64,000 nt of DNA from Filimonas sp. Lineage in GTDB: Bacteria > Bacteroidota > Bacteroidia > Chitinophagales > Chitinophagaceae. Shown piece after piece: positions 8,793 through 16,702 of this stretch. Position numbers and translations under genes: made by a program. The stretch spans positions 79,148-143,147 of the forward strand of contig JAFKHH010000021.1 in assembly GCA_017306865.1 (NCBI GenBank). Reading direction: 5' to 3'. How positions within the stretch are numbered: the first letter of the stretch is position 1; each line of letters opens with the position of its first letter. A model generated the notes under the pieces. It saw nothing but the letters and a program-made list of their open reading frames with translations, had not been told where the DNA came from and ran no database searches.

Positions 8793-9621
8793 ACGCGACT
8801 TCTTTTTCCGCTACTTTCAGGTCAGAGTCTACGCCCGTATCCAGCAAGGCAACAATTAAATATTTCTTTCCTTTTAACCTGGAGGGAAGATCTAGTTGTA
8901 CTACTTGTTCGGTACCGGGCAACATAGAGATAGCTTTTGACGGGAGATGAATTTCATCACCGCTACTTTTATCTGTTATTTCAAAGCGTAATTGTGCATC
9001 AGCAATGATCTCACCCGTGTTTTTTATTTTAACTGCAAAATGTTTGATCGTATCCGTTTGCCTGGTGATGTCGTCAAACGCAGCGAATGAAATATTCTTC
9101 TTTGTAAAAACCGGAGGTGTATTATATATATGTATGCCTATTTCCAGCCTTATGCGAATGCCGATAGACTTGGCTGCAGATGGGTTGCCGGATGTAGCTG
9201 CCTGTTGTTCATTTACCTGCGAAAGAAACAACATGGAGTTAAATACATTTTGATCAGCCCCCGCATTTTGCGGTACACGCATCGTAATAGTAATAGTCTT
9301 TTGCTGGTTGGGTGCAAGTTCTATTACATCCGGTGTTACCTCCATCCAGTTGGCATTTGACAATGGTAAAGTGCCCTTGTCAAAATAAATTTTCTCGCCC
9401 AGGCTATCACGTTTAAAATCTTTGAAAGAAGCTTTAAATATTACCGGTTGATTACTGCTGTTGCTTATAGCCAGTACCTGGGAAGCAGTTTGTCCTGGTG
9501 TTGCTGTAAAAAAGCAACGTGATGGAGAAACTGACACACTTTGCGCTGTACTAACATTGATAAAGCCATCGAGTAAAAAAAATAAACCTGCAATAAGTAA
9601 AGAAATTCTTTTCATGTGCAT
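8785..9621 (-). CDS. PapD-like periplasmic fimbrial chaperone
   Basis: The 278-residue product has a signal peptide (after KRISLLIAGLFFLLDGF) and two Ig-like halves. The first half, ~27-155, has SVSPSRCFFTATPGQTASQVL, EVTPDVIELAPNQQKTITITM and a RIRLEIGIHI G-strand-like segment. The second half, ~165-275, carries FAVKIKNTGE and KGKKYLIVALLDTG. This is the layout of pilus-assembly chaperones, which hold beta-strand-donor subunits in the periplasm until they reach the usher. The gene lies between a pilin-like gene (20 bp upstream) and the three-domain pilin-like gene (8-bp overlap), which supports the role. Two ATG codons (9621 and 9615) could start it. The classic Arg/Lys anchor pair could not be assigned by eye, so it is a distant relative of PapD at best. 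Confidence 0.78.
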   Translation of the reverse strand: MHMKRISLLIAGLFFLLDGFINVSTAQSVSVSPSRCFFTATPGQTASQVLAISNSSNQPVIFKASFKDFKRDSLGEKIYFDKGTLPLSNANWMEVTPDVIELAPNQQKTITITMRVPQNAGADQNVFNSMLFLSQVNEQQAATSGNPSAAKSIGIRIRLEIGIHIYNTPPVFTKKNISFAAFDDITRQTDTIKHFAVKIKNTGEIIADAQLRFEITDKSSGDEIHLPSKAISMLPGTEQVVQLDLPSRLKGKKYLIVALLDTGVDSDLKVAEKEVAYD

Positions 9622-9641
9622 TACATCTTTATATGCAACGG

Positions 9642-10187
9642 CTAGTTATTACTGATCGTGTACGTAACAGTTGTGCTATAAGTATCCGCTGGTTTGCCTA
9701 ACACCTGGCTGGTGCTGGATACGCTGGATGGTATAGCATATTTAATGTTTACGTTCTTGTTGATCACCGCTGTGGCCGATGATAGTATCGGTTGGTTAGT
9801 TGACGACAGTGAGTTTACTGTATTTGCCGTACCGCCTAATGCCTGTGCAACAGGGTTGTCCAATTGTACACTTACAATGGATGCATTTAATGTAGCAACG
9901 TTAGCACCTGTTCCTGCAAGGGTAGCAGCAGCAGTCTTTACATTTAATGTATAAGCCTGGTTGCTTGATACAGTTAAATGGCTCGGCATAGTAACACTAA
10001 CGCCGTTTTGATAGTCGGCTGTTGTAACAAACTGAAGTAACACCGTTGGGTCATTTACTGTAATACTCAAGGCATCATTCAGTTTTACATTTAGAGTGGT
10101 GGTTCCTGAAGTCTGTGCTTTTGCCCCAATGCCGGCAAGCACTGTAACGAAGAGTACGGCTACGAAACGTAGAGTTGAGTTTGACAT
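9642..10187 (-). CDS. pilin-like major subunit, 181 aa
   Basis: This is a small secreted protein with a signal peptide (1-25, ending KAQ) and one Thr/Ser/Val-rich beta domain of about 155 residues without Cys. It ends with QVLGKPADTYSTTVTYTISNN-like strands, the last of which would serve for strand exchange in a fibre. It is the first gene of the three-gene minus-strand operon pilin, chaperone, multi-domain subunit, and it diverges from the usher-like gene. It is homologous to the third domain of the 461-residue protein. By analogy with chaperone-usher pili it would be the repeating shaft subunit; this is inference from architecture and neighbours. A WxL-like or CS1-type fimbrillin is the nearest family idea. 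Confidence 0.72.
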   Translation of the reverse strand: MSNSTLRFVAVLFVTVLAGIGAKAQTSGTTTLNVKLNDALSITVNDPTVLLQFVTTADYQNGVSVTMPSHLTVSSNQAYTLNVKTAAATLAGTGANVATLNASIVSVQLDNPVAQALGGTANTVNSLSSTNQPILSSATAVINKNVNIKYAIPSSVSSTSQVLGKPADTYSTTVTYTISNN

Positions 10188-10303
10188 AAAAATGGTTTTT
10201 GTTTAGATTGTAAACTTATAAAGAGGAAAATCGGAGTGCAATTAAATAGTACTTAACAAGCATTATAAATGGTTTAGGTAAATTGGTTAATCATGTTTTA
10301 ATT

Positions 10304-13114
10304 ATGATTACAAACAAATTTATCTTTTTTTTGTTCAAACAAAAAAGCACCTCAATTGCCCTAAAGTTGTTGAACACTAAAAAAAATATCAGCCATCTAT
10401 TTGTTGTGATCTGTTTTTTGTTTTCTACTGCACTGCATGCACAGACAACAACTGTTTCCTATCGGTTTCAGAGTGACTCTATTGTGCTGTCACATCGGCA
10501 AACATTTTCAAACAAGCTGATCGTTCACAACGGTTATCAGCACAACATCATTTTATATAATACTACATCTGCACAGGATGGAATGTTGGTGTCATTGCCT
10601 GATACTATTCGTATGAGTGCAGGCGAAGAACGTAGTTTTCCTGTCAAATATCTTGCCTCTGCAGACAATGGCGGAATGCGTAGAAAGCGCTACAGCATTG
10701 TGTTACAGGCGGATAAAGATGTTTTAATAAATAGTCAAGCTTTTTTTAACGTGCTATGGAATAATGACGCGCCATCAATTTTAATTACACCTATTGAGCC
10801 TATTGTTTACATCAGCGATGTGATTAAAACAACGTCTGTAAAATTCCGTTGCGTGAATAAAACTGATGACGATGTGTCAGCCGTACTTACTGTTCAGGCT
10901 GTGCCGCAACAAGGAATTACTTACGTGCCGCCGCAACAAACTTTGGCACTGAGAAAAGGTGAGGAGAAGATCATTGAGATACTCGTGAACAAAATGAACA
11001 AAATGAACAAACAAAGCGAGTCATCTGACTTTAATCTTAACGTGCAGGCGAAGGGTGCAAATGGTGAGATACTCGCATTGAGTACAGCACGCATTATTAA
11101 TATCACAAATGATAAGCGTATAGGATTGCCGGGTGATATAATGAATAAGATGCCACAAAACGCAATAGCTGCTACAGCAGTAACAGGTAATGCAAGCGGT
11201 AACTACTATCAGTTGATGGGTAATGGTATTATTTATAGTGACAGCCTGAGAAAGCTATCCTATAACGCCACTGCAAATTATTACCAGGATAAAAACTATG
11301 AAGTGTTTGATACATGGGTAGCATACGATGGAAAAAATGTTGGCGTACGTGCCGGCAATATTTATAAAAACATTGACTATGCTCTATATGGAAGAGGTGT
11401 GGAGCTGGAAGGGAAATTGGCAAAAGATAAAAGCATCAGTGTAGGATATATAGAACATGACTACAGGTTGTTTACAAATATTCCAAATATTACAACAAGC
11501 AGGCCCCAAACATGGGAGATGAGTTATAACAGTTATGGAAAGAATAGAAGCTATGATAATATTACTGTGCTGACTACTTACGATGACTATATAAAACAAC
11601 GCACCTGGTTAGGTACATTGCACAACAATTATTCACTTGGCAAATCTACATGGCTGGAAGTGCAAGCTGGTGCAAGTAATGAAGTGATGGCACAAGATAG
11701 TCTTTCGCATAAAGGCTTTGGTGCGGGATTTATTTTTACAACCATGAATGATAAGTGGAGCGTTTCTTTGAATAATTATTACGGCTCACCTTATTATAGT
11801 GGCATACGACGTGGCAATCAGCAGTGGGATGAGCGCATCGGTTATAATATTTCTCCACGTGCCAATATTTTTGCGCACTATAACCTTACAAAGAATGAGC
11901 CCCGCTTTAACAGTATTATAGATACCATGCCTTTCAATAATAATTCTTCAGAGATAATAGAGGCAGGCATACAGGCGCAACTGTCAAGACATTTTTCATT
12001 AACAGTGCATCCGTATTTATTTAACCAGGACATTAGTTACACACGGGATAAACAGCTCTTGTATTTTTCTTCCTCTTATATGCGGCTGGCGGTAGATGCC
12101 CGGTATATAAAAGGCAGCCACTCACTCTACCTCACGGCTGACTATGGCTATTCTGTAAAAGAGGCGGAGCCGGGTGAGCAACATTCCATCCGTGGCATAT
12201 TGAATTATAACAACAGGTATTTTGGTTTTACAGGCATCGCGCAGTTTAATCCTTACCTGATCACGGATGAAGCGTTTGCTATTCCTGGTAAACGTTTCCT
12301 GATGTACTCGTTTGGGCCAAACGTACATTTACGTGCGGGCAAATTTGACTTTGGCGTTTTCTATAACGCGAACTATACAACAAATTACCAGACATGGAAC
12401 CATACTGCCAATGCAGTGGCGCGTTATAACCTGGCCAGCGATTGCCAGGTGACAGGGCAATTTTTTTACAGTAGTTATATAGATCAGAATTTTACACAGA
12501 CGCGTGTAACATTGGCAAAGCAATTCATCAGCACAAAACAACCGGGACGTAAGCAAATAGAACTCACTTTTTTTGCTGACGATAATGGTAATAAGATAAG
12601 AGATAAAAATGAACGGGTCTTAGAAGGTATTGTTTGTACGGTATCGGATGTAATGACGAGCAGCGATGCGAGGGGACGGGTACGTTATACAAATTTACCT
12701 GTAGGTGTGTATGATGTGCGTATAGCTGCGGGCAGCCAGTACAGGCTGGCATCCGATTTTACAATTAGCGTTAATAAGAATGATGAATACAATGTGCCAT
12801 TGGTTATGTGCGGACGCGTGTCCGGCAAACTGGAAGTAGTGCAGCAAAAGTATCAACTGTCAGATGTGTTGCTGGAAGGCATCCGTATAAATGCGATTGA
12901 TGCGCAAGGGCATTTGTTTACGACCTTAACAGATGCAGAAGGAAGTTTTACTTTCTTGTTGCCAGAAGGGGCTTACACATTTGATGTGAAAGCGCCGGAA
13001 AATGTGGGCGTAGTGAATAAAGGAGAAAAAAGAACGATCTCTCAAAAACAGAATGAACCGCTGGTATTCAAAGTAAAGAATGAAGGAAGAAAAATAGATG
13101 TCATACATTTTTAA
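10304..13114 (+). CDS. usher-like outer-membrane barrel protein, 936 aa
   Basis: The start is the ATG at 10304 (a TTG at 10283 is also in frame). A hydrophobic signal ends at STALHAQ, about residue 47, so the N-region is unusually long. Two Ig/E-set-like domains follow (~50-145 and ~150-260, the second with a KMNKMNK repeat), then about 500 residues of alternating aromatic beta strands that look like a large outer-membrane barrel. Next comes an SdrD/B-like domain with a Ca-type loop (DDNGNKIRDKNE) at ~765-840, and then a carboxypeptidase-like beta domain with DAEGSFTFLLPEGAYTF. The gene is divergent from a pilin-chaperone operon, 116 bp away. Alternate-type ushers also combine a barrel with E-set and C-terminal beta domains, so it is probably the fibre export channel. 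I see no clear plug domain inside the barrel region. Confidence 0.68.
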   Translation: MITNKFIFFLFKQKSTSIALKLLNTKKNISHLFVVICFLFSTALHAQTTTVSYRFQSDSIVLSHRQTFSNKLIVHNGYQHNIILYNTTSAQDGMLVSLPDTIRMSAGEERSFPVKYLASADNGGMRRKRYSIVLQADKDVLINSQAFFNVLWNNDAPSILITPIEPIVYISDVIKTTSVKFRCVNKTDDDVSAVLTVQAVPQQGITYVPPQQTLALRKGEEKIIEILVNKMNKMNKQSESSDFNLNVQAKGANGEILALSTARIINITNDKRIGLPGDIMNKMPQNAIAATAVTGNASGNYYQLMGNGIIYSDSLRKLSYNATANYYQDKNYEVFDTWVAYDGKNVGVRAGNIYKNIDYALYGRGVELEGKLAKDKSISVGYIEHDYRLFTNIPNITTSRPQTWEMSYNSYGKNRSYDNITVLTTYDDYIKQRTWLGTLHNNYSLGKSTWLEVQAGASNEVMAQDSLSHKGFGAGFIFTTMNDKWSVSLNNYYGSPYYSGIRRGNQQWDERIGYNISPRANIFAHYNLTKNEPRFNSIIDTMPFNNNSSEIIEAGIQAQLSRHFSLTVHPYLFNQDISYTRDKQLLYFSSSYMRLAVDARYIKGSHSLYLTADYGYSVKEAEPGEQHSIRGILNYNNRYFGFTGIAQFNPYLITDEAFAIPGKRFLMYSFGPNVHLRAGKFDFGVFYNANYTTNYQTWNHTANAVARYNLASDCQVTGQFFYSSYIDQNFTQTRVTLAKQFISTKQPGRKQIELTFFADDNGNKIRDKNERVLEGIVCTVSDVMTSSDARGRVRYTNLPVGVYDVRIAAGSQYRLASDFTISVNKNDEYNVPLVMCGRVSGKLEVVQQKYQLSDVLLEGIRINAIDAQGHLFTTLTDAEGSFTFLLPEGAYTFDVKAPENVGVVNKGEKRTISQKQNEPLVFKVKNEGRKIDVIHF

Positions 13115-13204
13115 GTGTGAATGGTGAGTTGTGAGTGAAGCATACGTATAGCTATTGCACAATTTCCTGTCAGCTTTTTTCAGGAGAAGCTCCATGTGTT
13201 TAGC

Positions 13205-13648
13205 CTATTTCAAAAGTAATTTTCTAAATTTCTCCAGCTCTGTTTTTTCGGCAGGCAATAACTCCCGGTTGTTTTCCAGTCTTGCTTTTAAAAATAAGAT
13301 CCGCTTGTGTTCCGGGTATTTATCTAAAATAGCCTGTATGGTGTGTTGCAGTTCCAGTATTTCGGCGGAATTATCTGTGCGTTGTATGGTTATTTCGTTA
13401 GCAGCGGCTTTATAGCGGGTTGGCATTTTCAGGATCGTTGCTTCCAGCGTCGCCATCCAGTTTTCAGGTAGTGTGCCTATTTTCACCGCCTTTTGGTGAA
13501 GACCTTCCAGTTGTTTTTTGCTAAGTGATCCGCGTTCTTCATATTGATGCATCAGGCTCATAAAGAACAGCGCGTCAGGCCGTGCCTCATAGCAGGCATC
13601 CAGTATTTTGCCGATAACGTCTACTTCTGATCTTTTCTTTTGCATCAT
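13205..13648 (-). CDS. conserved hypothetical protein, 147 aa
   Basis: This is a helical, charged cytoplasmic protein with no signal or membrane segment. Motifs include DACYEARPDALFFMSLMHQY, GSLSKKQLEGLHQKA and DKYPEHKRILFLKARLENN. I recall similar short proteins as conserved unknowns in Bacteroidota, but no function is known. I use the ATG at 13648; a second ATG follows at 13645, and the longer TTG start at 13654 is unlikely. It is followed at a distance by the convergent end of the usher-like gene and preceded by a palindromic repeat (13704-13768), so it appears to be a single-gene transcript. Confidence 0.65.
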   Translation of the reverse strand: MMQKKRSEVDVIGKILDACYEARPDALFFMSLMHQYEERGSLSKKQLEGLHQKAVKIGTLPENWMATLEATILKMPTRYKAAANEITIQRTDNSAEILELQHTIQAILDKYPEHKRILFLKARLENNRELLPAEKTELEKFRKLLLK

Positions 13649-13703
13649 GCACAATTTGCATGCGAAGATAAGGAAAGGTGAAGAGTGTAAAGGCCTTAGT
13701 GGC

Positions 13704-13768
13704 CTTTGCGTATCCTCTGTGCGCTCTGCATTACTGTATATCGCAAAGGACGCAGAGGGTACGCAAAG
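13704..13768. repeat. CTTTGCGTA-type inverted repeat
   Basis: The left arm CTTTGCGTATCCTCTG (from 13704) matches, with one mismatch, the complement of the right arm CAGAGGGTACGCAAAG (ending at 13768). The words CTTTGCG and CCTCTG are typical of the short palindromic repeats found between Bacteroidota genes. The piece lies between the 147-aa hypothetical gene and the marR gene. It may act as a terminator stem but has no T-run. Confidence 0.5.
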
Positions 13769-13817
13769 AGTGCAAAGTATGTTTTAAGGTTGAATAAATT
13801 CATTTATCATTCACGTC

Positions 13818-14285
13818 TCACACCTTCTTCGCTCTTTCAAAAAAGCTTTCCTTTTTCATTTCTGCCTCTACTTCACTTATTGCTTTAAAGAGATTGTTTT
13901 GTGTATCAGTAAGCGAAGCAATGGCCTTCGTCATGATCTCCCAAACGGGTTGCATTTGCTTTACCAGTCCTGCGCCCTTTGCTGTCAGTTGCAACAGCCG
14001 TTTGCGTTCATCGGTTTTATCTTTTTTGGAACTGATCAGCTTTTCTTTTTCCAGTTCTTTCAGCAAACTAATGGTAGAAGGGTGGCTATAGCCAATTTCT
14101 GCAGCTATCTCTACCACACTTAAAGTACCTTTCATGTGCAGTGTGTATATAACCGGGAACCATTTAGGTTCAAAAGCTATGCCGTGAGATTGATAGATCT
14201 GTTGCCCGTCTTTGCGCAACTGATCGCTCAGCCGCTGTAGCCTTGTAGAAATAGCCAGTAGGCCCGATTCGTCCAGTACGTTCAT
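13818..14285 (-). CDS. MarR family transcriptional regulator
   Basis: This dimeric winged-helix DNA-binding protein has 155 residues. Helices at ~10-55 form the dimer part. The HTH lies at ~57-85 (TLSVVEIAAEIGYSHPSTIS), the wing at ~88-105 carries the DERKRLLQLT motif, and a C-terminal helix closes the dimer. The family usually represses its own operon until a small ligand binds. Its gene lies 10 bp downstream of a GNAT acetyltransferase gene on the same strand, so the two are co-transcribed. A 36-bp dyad just upstream of the GNAT start (14805-14840) is the probable operator. The RND efflux operon ends about 500 bp beyond the operator side, so cross-control of the pump is possible but unproven. 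Confidence 0.9.
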   Translation of the reverse strand: MNVLDESGLLAISTRLQRLSDQLRKDGQQIYQSHGIAFEPKWFPVIYTLHMKGTLSVVEIAAEIGYSHPSTISLLKELEKEKLISSKKDKTDERKRLLQLTAKGAGLVKQMQPVWEIMTKAIASLTDTQNNLFKAISEVEAEMKKESFFERAKKV

Positions 14286-14295
14286 GGCAGTGCTT

Positions 14296-14796
14296 TTAGG
14301 ACTTGTTTACAACAAGGTGATAAAATACAGTATCCGGTCTCATAAACGGGAAGTAAGATGGCAGCGACTCTTTGGGCTCACGCACAAAACCATTTCTTTC
14401 ATAGAAACGATGCGCGGCTTTCAATATGTCTACCGTTCCTAAATATACATCTGTTATCGCTTTATGCTTACAATCTTCCAGCAACGTATCAAACAACTGT
14501 TGTGCTATGCCTAATTCCTTTCCGCGAAAAGCCTGTTTTACAAACATCTTCCGTATAGCGCCTGCATGCTGCCCAATGTGCAGCAATGCGATGGTGCCTA
14601 CCAGTTCACCGTTGTGAAATGCCCCCCAAAAGCCACCGCCGTCTTGCAGGTAGTTTGTTTCTATATCCAGCAGGTCCGGCTGGTCTTCCAGCTTTATAGG
14701 AACATTAAATTCCACCTGTTGTATGTGGAGTATAAGGTCTGTTATCTGTTTGCAATACTCGTTTGTCAGTTGCCTGATTGTTATTCCTGCACTCAT
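14296..14796 (-). CDS. GNAT family N-acetyltransferase
   Basis: This is a cytoplasmic acyl-CoA-dependent N-acetyltransferase of 166 residues; the substrate is unknown. I use the ATG at 14796 (MSAGITIRQL). The frame stays open to 14952, but those extra codons lie in the operator and the dispersed repeat. The GNAT fold is visible: strands around residue 70-90 (GAFHNGELVGTIALL), then RKMFVKQAFRGKELGIAQQLF (~95-117), holding the Q/R-x-x-G-x-A pyrophosphate loop, and AAHRFYERNGFVR near the end. It is the first gene of a two-gene operon with a MarR regulator. Such pairs often modify a toxic amine or antibiotic sensed by the regulator; that is inference. Confidence 0.88.
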   Translation of the reverse strand: MSAGITIRQLTNEYCKQITDLILHIQQVEFNVPIKLEDQPDLLDIETNYLQDGGGFWGAFHNGELVGTIALLHIGQHAGAIRKMFVKQAFRGKELGIAQQLFDTLLEDCKHKAITDVYLGTVDILKAAHRFYERNGFVREPKESLPSYFPFMRPDTVFYHLVVNKS

Positions 14797-14804
14797 AAAG
14801 ATCA

Positions 14805-14840
14805 ATTTATGTACAAAACTACGTAGTTGACTACATAAAT
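14805..14840 (-). promoter_or_regulatory. putative MarR operator dyad
   Basis: The core AACTACGTAGTT (14817-14828) is a perfect 12-bp palindrome. It is flanked at equal 3-bp distance by ATTTATGTA (14805-14813) and its exact complement TACATAAAT (14832-14840). GTAGTTGACTAC (14823-14834) is a further dyad inside it. It lies 8 bp before the GNAT start codon. On the minus strand it also holds TAGTTTTG, a match to the Bacteroidota -7 box, so repressor binding would block RNA polymerase. Confidence 0.65.
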
Positions 14841-14878
14841 GAAAATTTTTTTTATTGCTACTGTATTTATTGCCTATC

Positions 14879-15116
14879 CAATTGCAGGCTTTTATTTGTC
14901 TACCGACGGTGTTACTTTTTGTCTTGATACAAAAAGTAACCAAAAAGATCAAGGCTGCAGAAAAGCAGGCTAAAAATTGCCCCGCCCGCCGAAATCCATT
15001 GAACTCGCCGCCTACAGCGTGAGTAAGTAAGTTACGCCTGGCTCAAACAGCAATGGATTTTTCCGGCGTTCAAGTCAATTTTCTTAACGCAGCTTTTCTG
15101 AGGCCATACGTTTCTC
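14879..15116. repeat. 238-bp self-complementary dispersed element, copy 1
   Basis: This element matches 53398-53635 without gaps over all 238 bp; I count 18 mismatches. It begins with a small hairpin (TTACTTTTTGT / ACAAAAAGTAA). It continues as a long nested inverted repeat in which CAGAAAAGC, TAAAAATTG and CGCCGAAATCCATTG pair in order with CAATGGATTTTTCCGGCG, CAATTTTCTTA and GCTTTTCTG further right, around a loop near 15011-15050. The stem segments are identical in both copies, while most changes fall in the loop and edges. No protein is evident. It fills the gap between the GNAT operon and the efflux operon. Confidence 0.8.
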
Positions 15117-15304
15117 GGATAGAGTAAAACACTGGTTTTTATAGCTGTTGTTTTAATCGTTACTCTTAGTGTTAAACAATTGTAAGTGTTTAATCGCCTG
15201 TTTTCTCTGATGTTAATGAAAATTTTACAGTGTATAAGGTTTATAAAGTGGCAAAATGCAAGCCTTTGTGTTTCTTCCTGTCTTCGTGCCCTGGTGGCGG
15301 AACT

Positions 15305-16690
15305 TTACTGCCATCCGCCGCCCAATGCAGCATAGAGATTAACGATTGCCTGTAGTTGTTGCAGTTTATCATTCACGGCGCTTAGTTTAGCCGACAAGAG
15401 GTTTTGTTCTGAAGTAAGTACGTCTGTATAGTTGGTGTTAGCGGTGTACTTCAATAATTCACTTGTGAAGAAAACAGCCTTTTCCAGGTTCGCAATTTGT
15501 TCCTTACGGGAACCTGCCTTTTCGTTGGCCATTTGGTACTGGTACAACGCATTGGAGACTTCCTGCCCGGCAGTAAGCAATGACTGGCTAAAATTGTACT
15601 GCGCAACTTCGTAGTTGGCTTCGGCTGTCTTCAATCGTTGCTTGTTCAATCCCTTGTTGAAAATTGGCTGCGTAATACCTCCGACAAGATTGGCAAAGAA
15701 CGCTCCCGGTTTAAAGAATACACTTAAGTTGGTGGAGTAAAGGCCGGCCTCTCCTGTAATTGTAATGGTGGGATAGAAATAAGTGCGCGCAACATTCGTC
15801 AATTCAAATGTGCTGCGTAATTGTAACTCAGCTTCGCGTACATCCGGTCTGTTGGCAAGCAATTGTGCGGGAACCCCAATCTTCATAGACGCATATTCCT
15901 GCTCATTGAAAATGCTGTCCCGCGCTATAGTGCCTGGGGGCCTTGCGAGCAATAGTGATAAGGTATTCTCCGCCATCCGGATATTGTTTTTTATATCAGG
16001 AATGGTTGCTGATACGGAATAATAGTTGGCAGCGCTTTGTACCACTGCCGCACCTGTAACAACATCGCTGTTTTTAAGGATCTTCATTGTCTCCACATCC
16101 TTTGCATATTTTTCAACAGATGTTTGTGCAATAGCCAACTGCGCATCGTAAGCCATCAGTGCATAGTAGGTGCCGGCTATATCTGCTACCAGTTGTGTTT
16201 GTACAGCCTGTTTATAAGCGTCGCTTTGTAAGAGTGATGCGTACAGTGCTTTTTTACTGCTTTTCAATTGTCCCCATATATCTGCCTGCCAGGATGAAGT
16301 GGCGTATAGCTGGTACAATGTGGTGTTACTTGCCTGCTCGTTAGAGGGGCGATATACGCCTCCCTGCGCTGCAACAGACAAAGAAGGATAAAACGCCAAT
16401 TGCGCTTGCGTGTAATTGGCCTCGGCTATTTTTATATTAGCAATCGCTGTTTTTAAATTGAGGTTGTTTTGTATGCCTTCTTTAATAAGGCGTAACAAAA
16501 TGGTATCTCTGAAGATGTCGCTGAGTGGGAGTGTGGCCATATTGGAAGAATCCACAGGCAATGAATCCCTGTAAAGATTGGCAGACGGCTGTTGATCGTT
16601 CTTATATGGTTTGGTTACAGAGCAGCCGTATAGCATACAGGCCGCGCTGCTAAGAATGAAAAAATATGGTAAGTACACTATCCGTCTCAT
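15305..16690 (-). CDS. RND efflux outer-membrane factor (TolC/NodT family)
   Basis: This is the outer-membrane exit duct of a tripartite drug pump. The 461-residue product is a lipoprotein: the signal ends LYGC, with Cys 23 lipidated, as in NodT-type factors. Two homologous halves of long helices are visible, with LNLKTAIANIKIAEANYTQA and NRPDVREAELQLRS as landmarks of the OEP repeats, and PPGTI in the linker. It is the last gene of the minus-strand operon adaptor, pump, outer-membrane factor, 12 bp behind the pump gene. Length and layout are normal for the family. The substrate cannot be told from the sequence. Confidence 0.93.
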   Translation of the reverse strand: MRRIVYLPYFFILSSAACMLYGCSVTKPYKNDQQPSANLYRDSLPVDSSNMATLPLSDIFRDTILLRLIKEGIQNNLNLKTAIANIKIAEANYTQAQLAFYPSLSVAAQGGVYRPSNEQASNTTLYQLYATSSWQADIWGQLKSSKKALYASLLQSDAYKQAVQTQLVADIAGTYYALMAYDAQLAIAQTSVEKYAKDVETMKILKNSDVVTGAAVVQSAANYYSVSATIPDIKNNIRMAENTLSLLLARPPGTIARDSIFNEQEYASMKIGVPAQLLANRPDVREAELQLRSTFELTNVARTYFYPTITITGEAGLYSTNLSVFFKPGAFFANLVGGITQPIFNKGLNKQRLKTAEANYEVAQYNFSQSLLTAGQEVSNALYQYQMANEKAGSRKEQIANLEKAVFFTSELLKYTANTNYTDVLTSEQNLLSAKLSAVNDKLQQLQAIVNLYAALGGGWQ

Positions 16691-16702
16691 GGATATGTTA
16701 TT

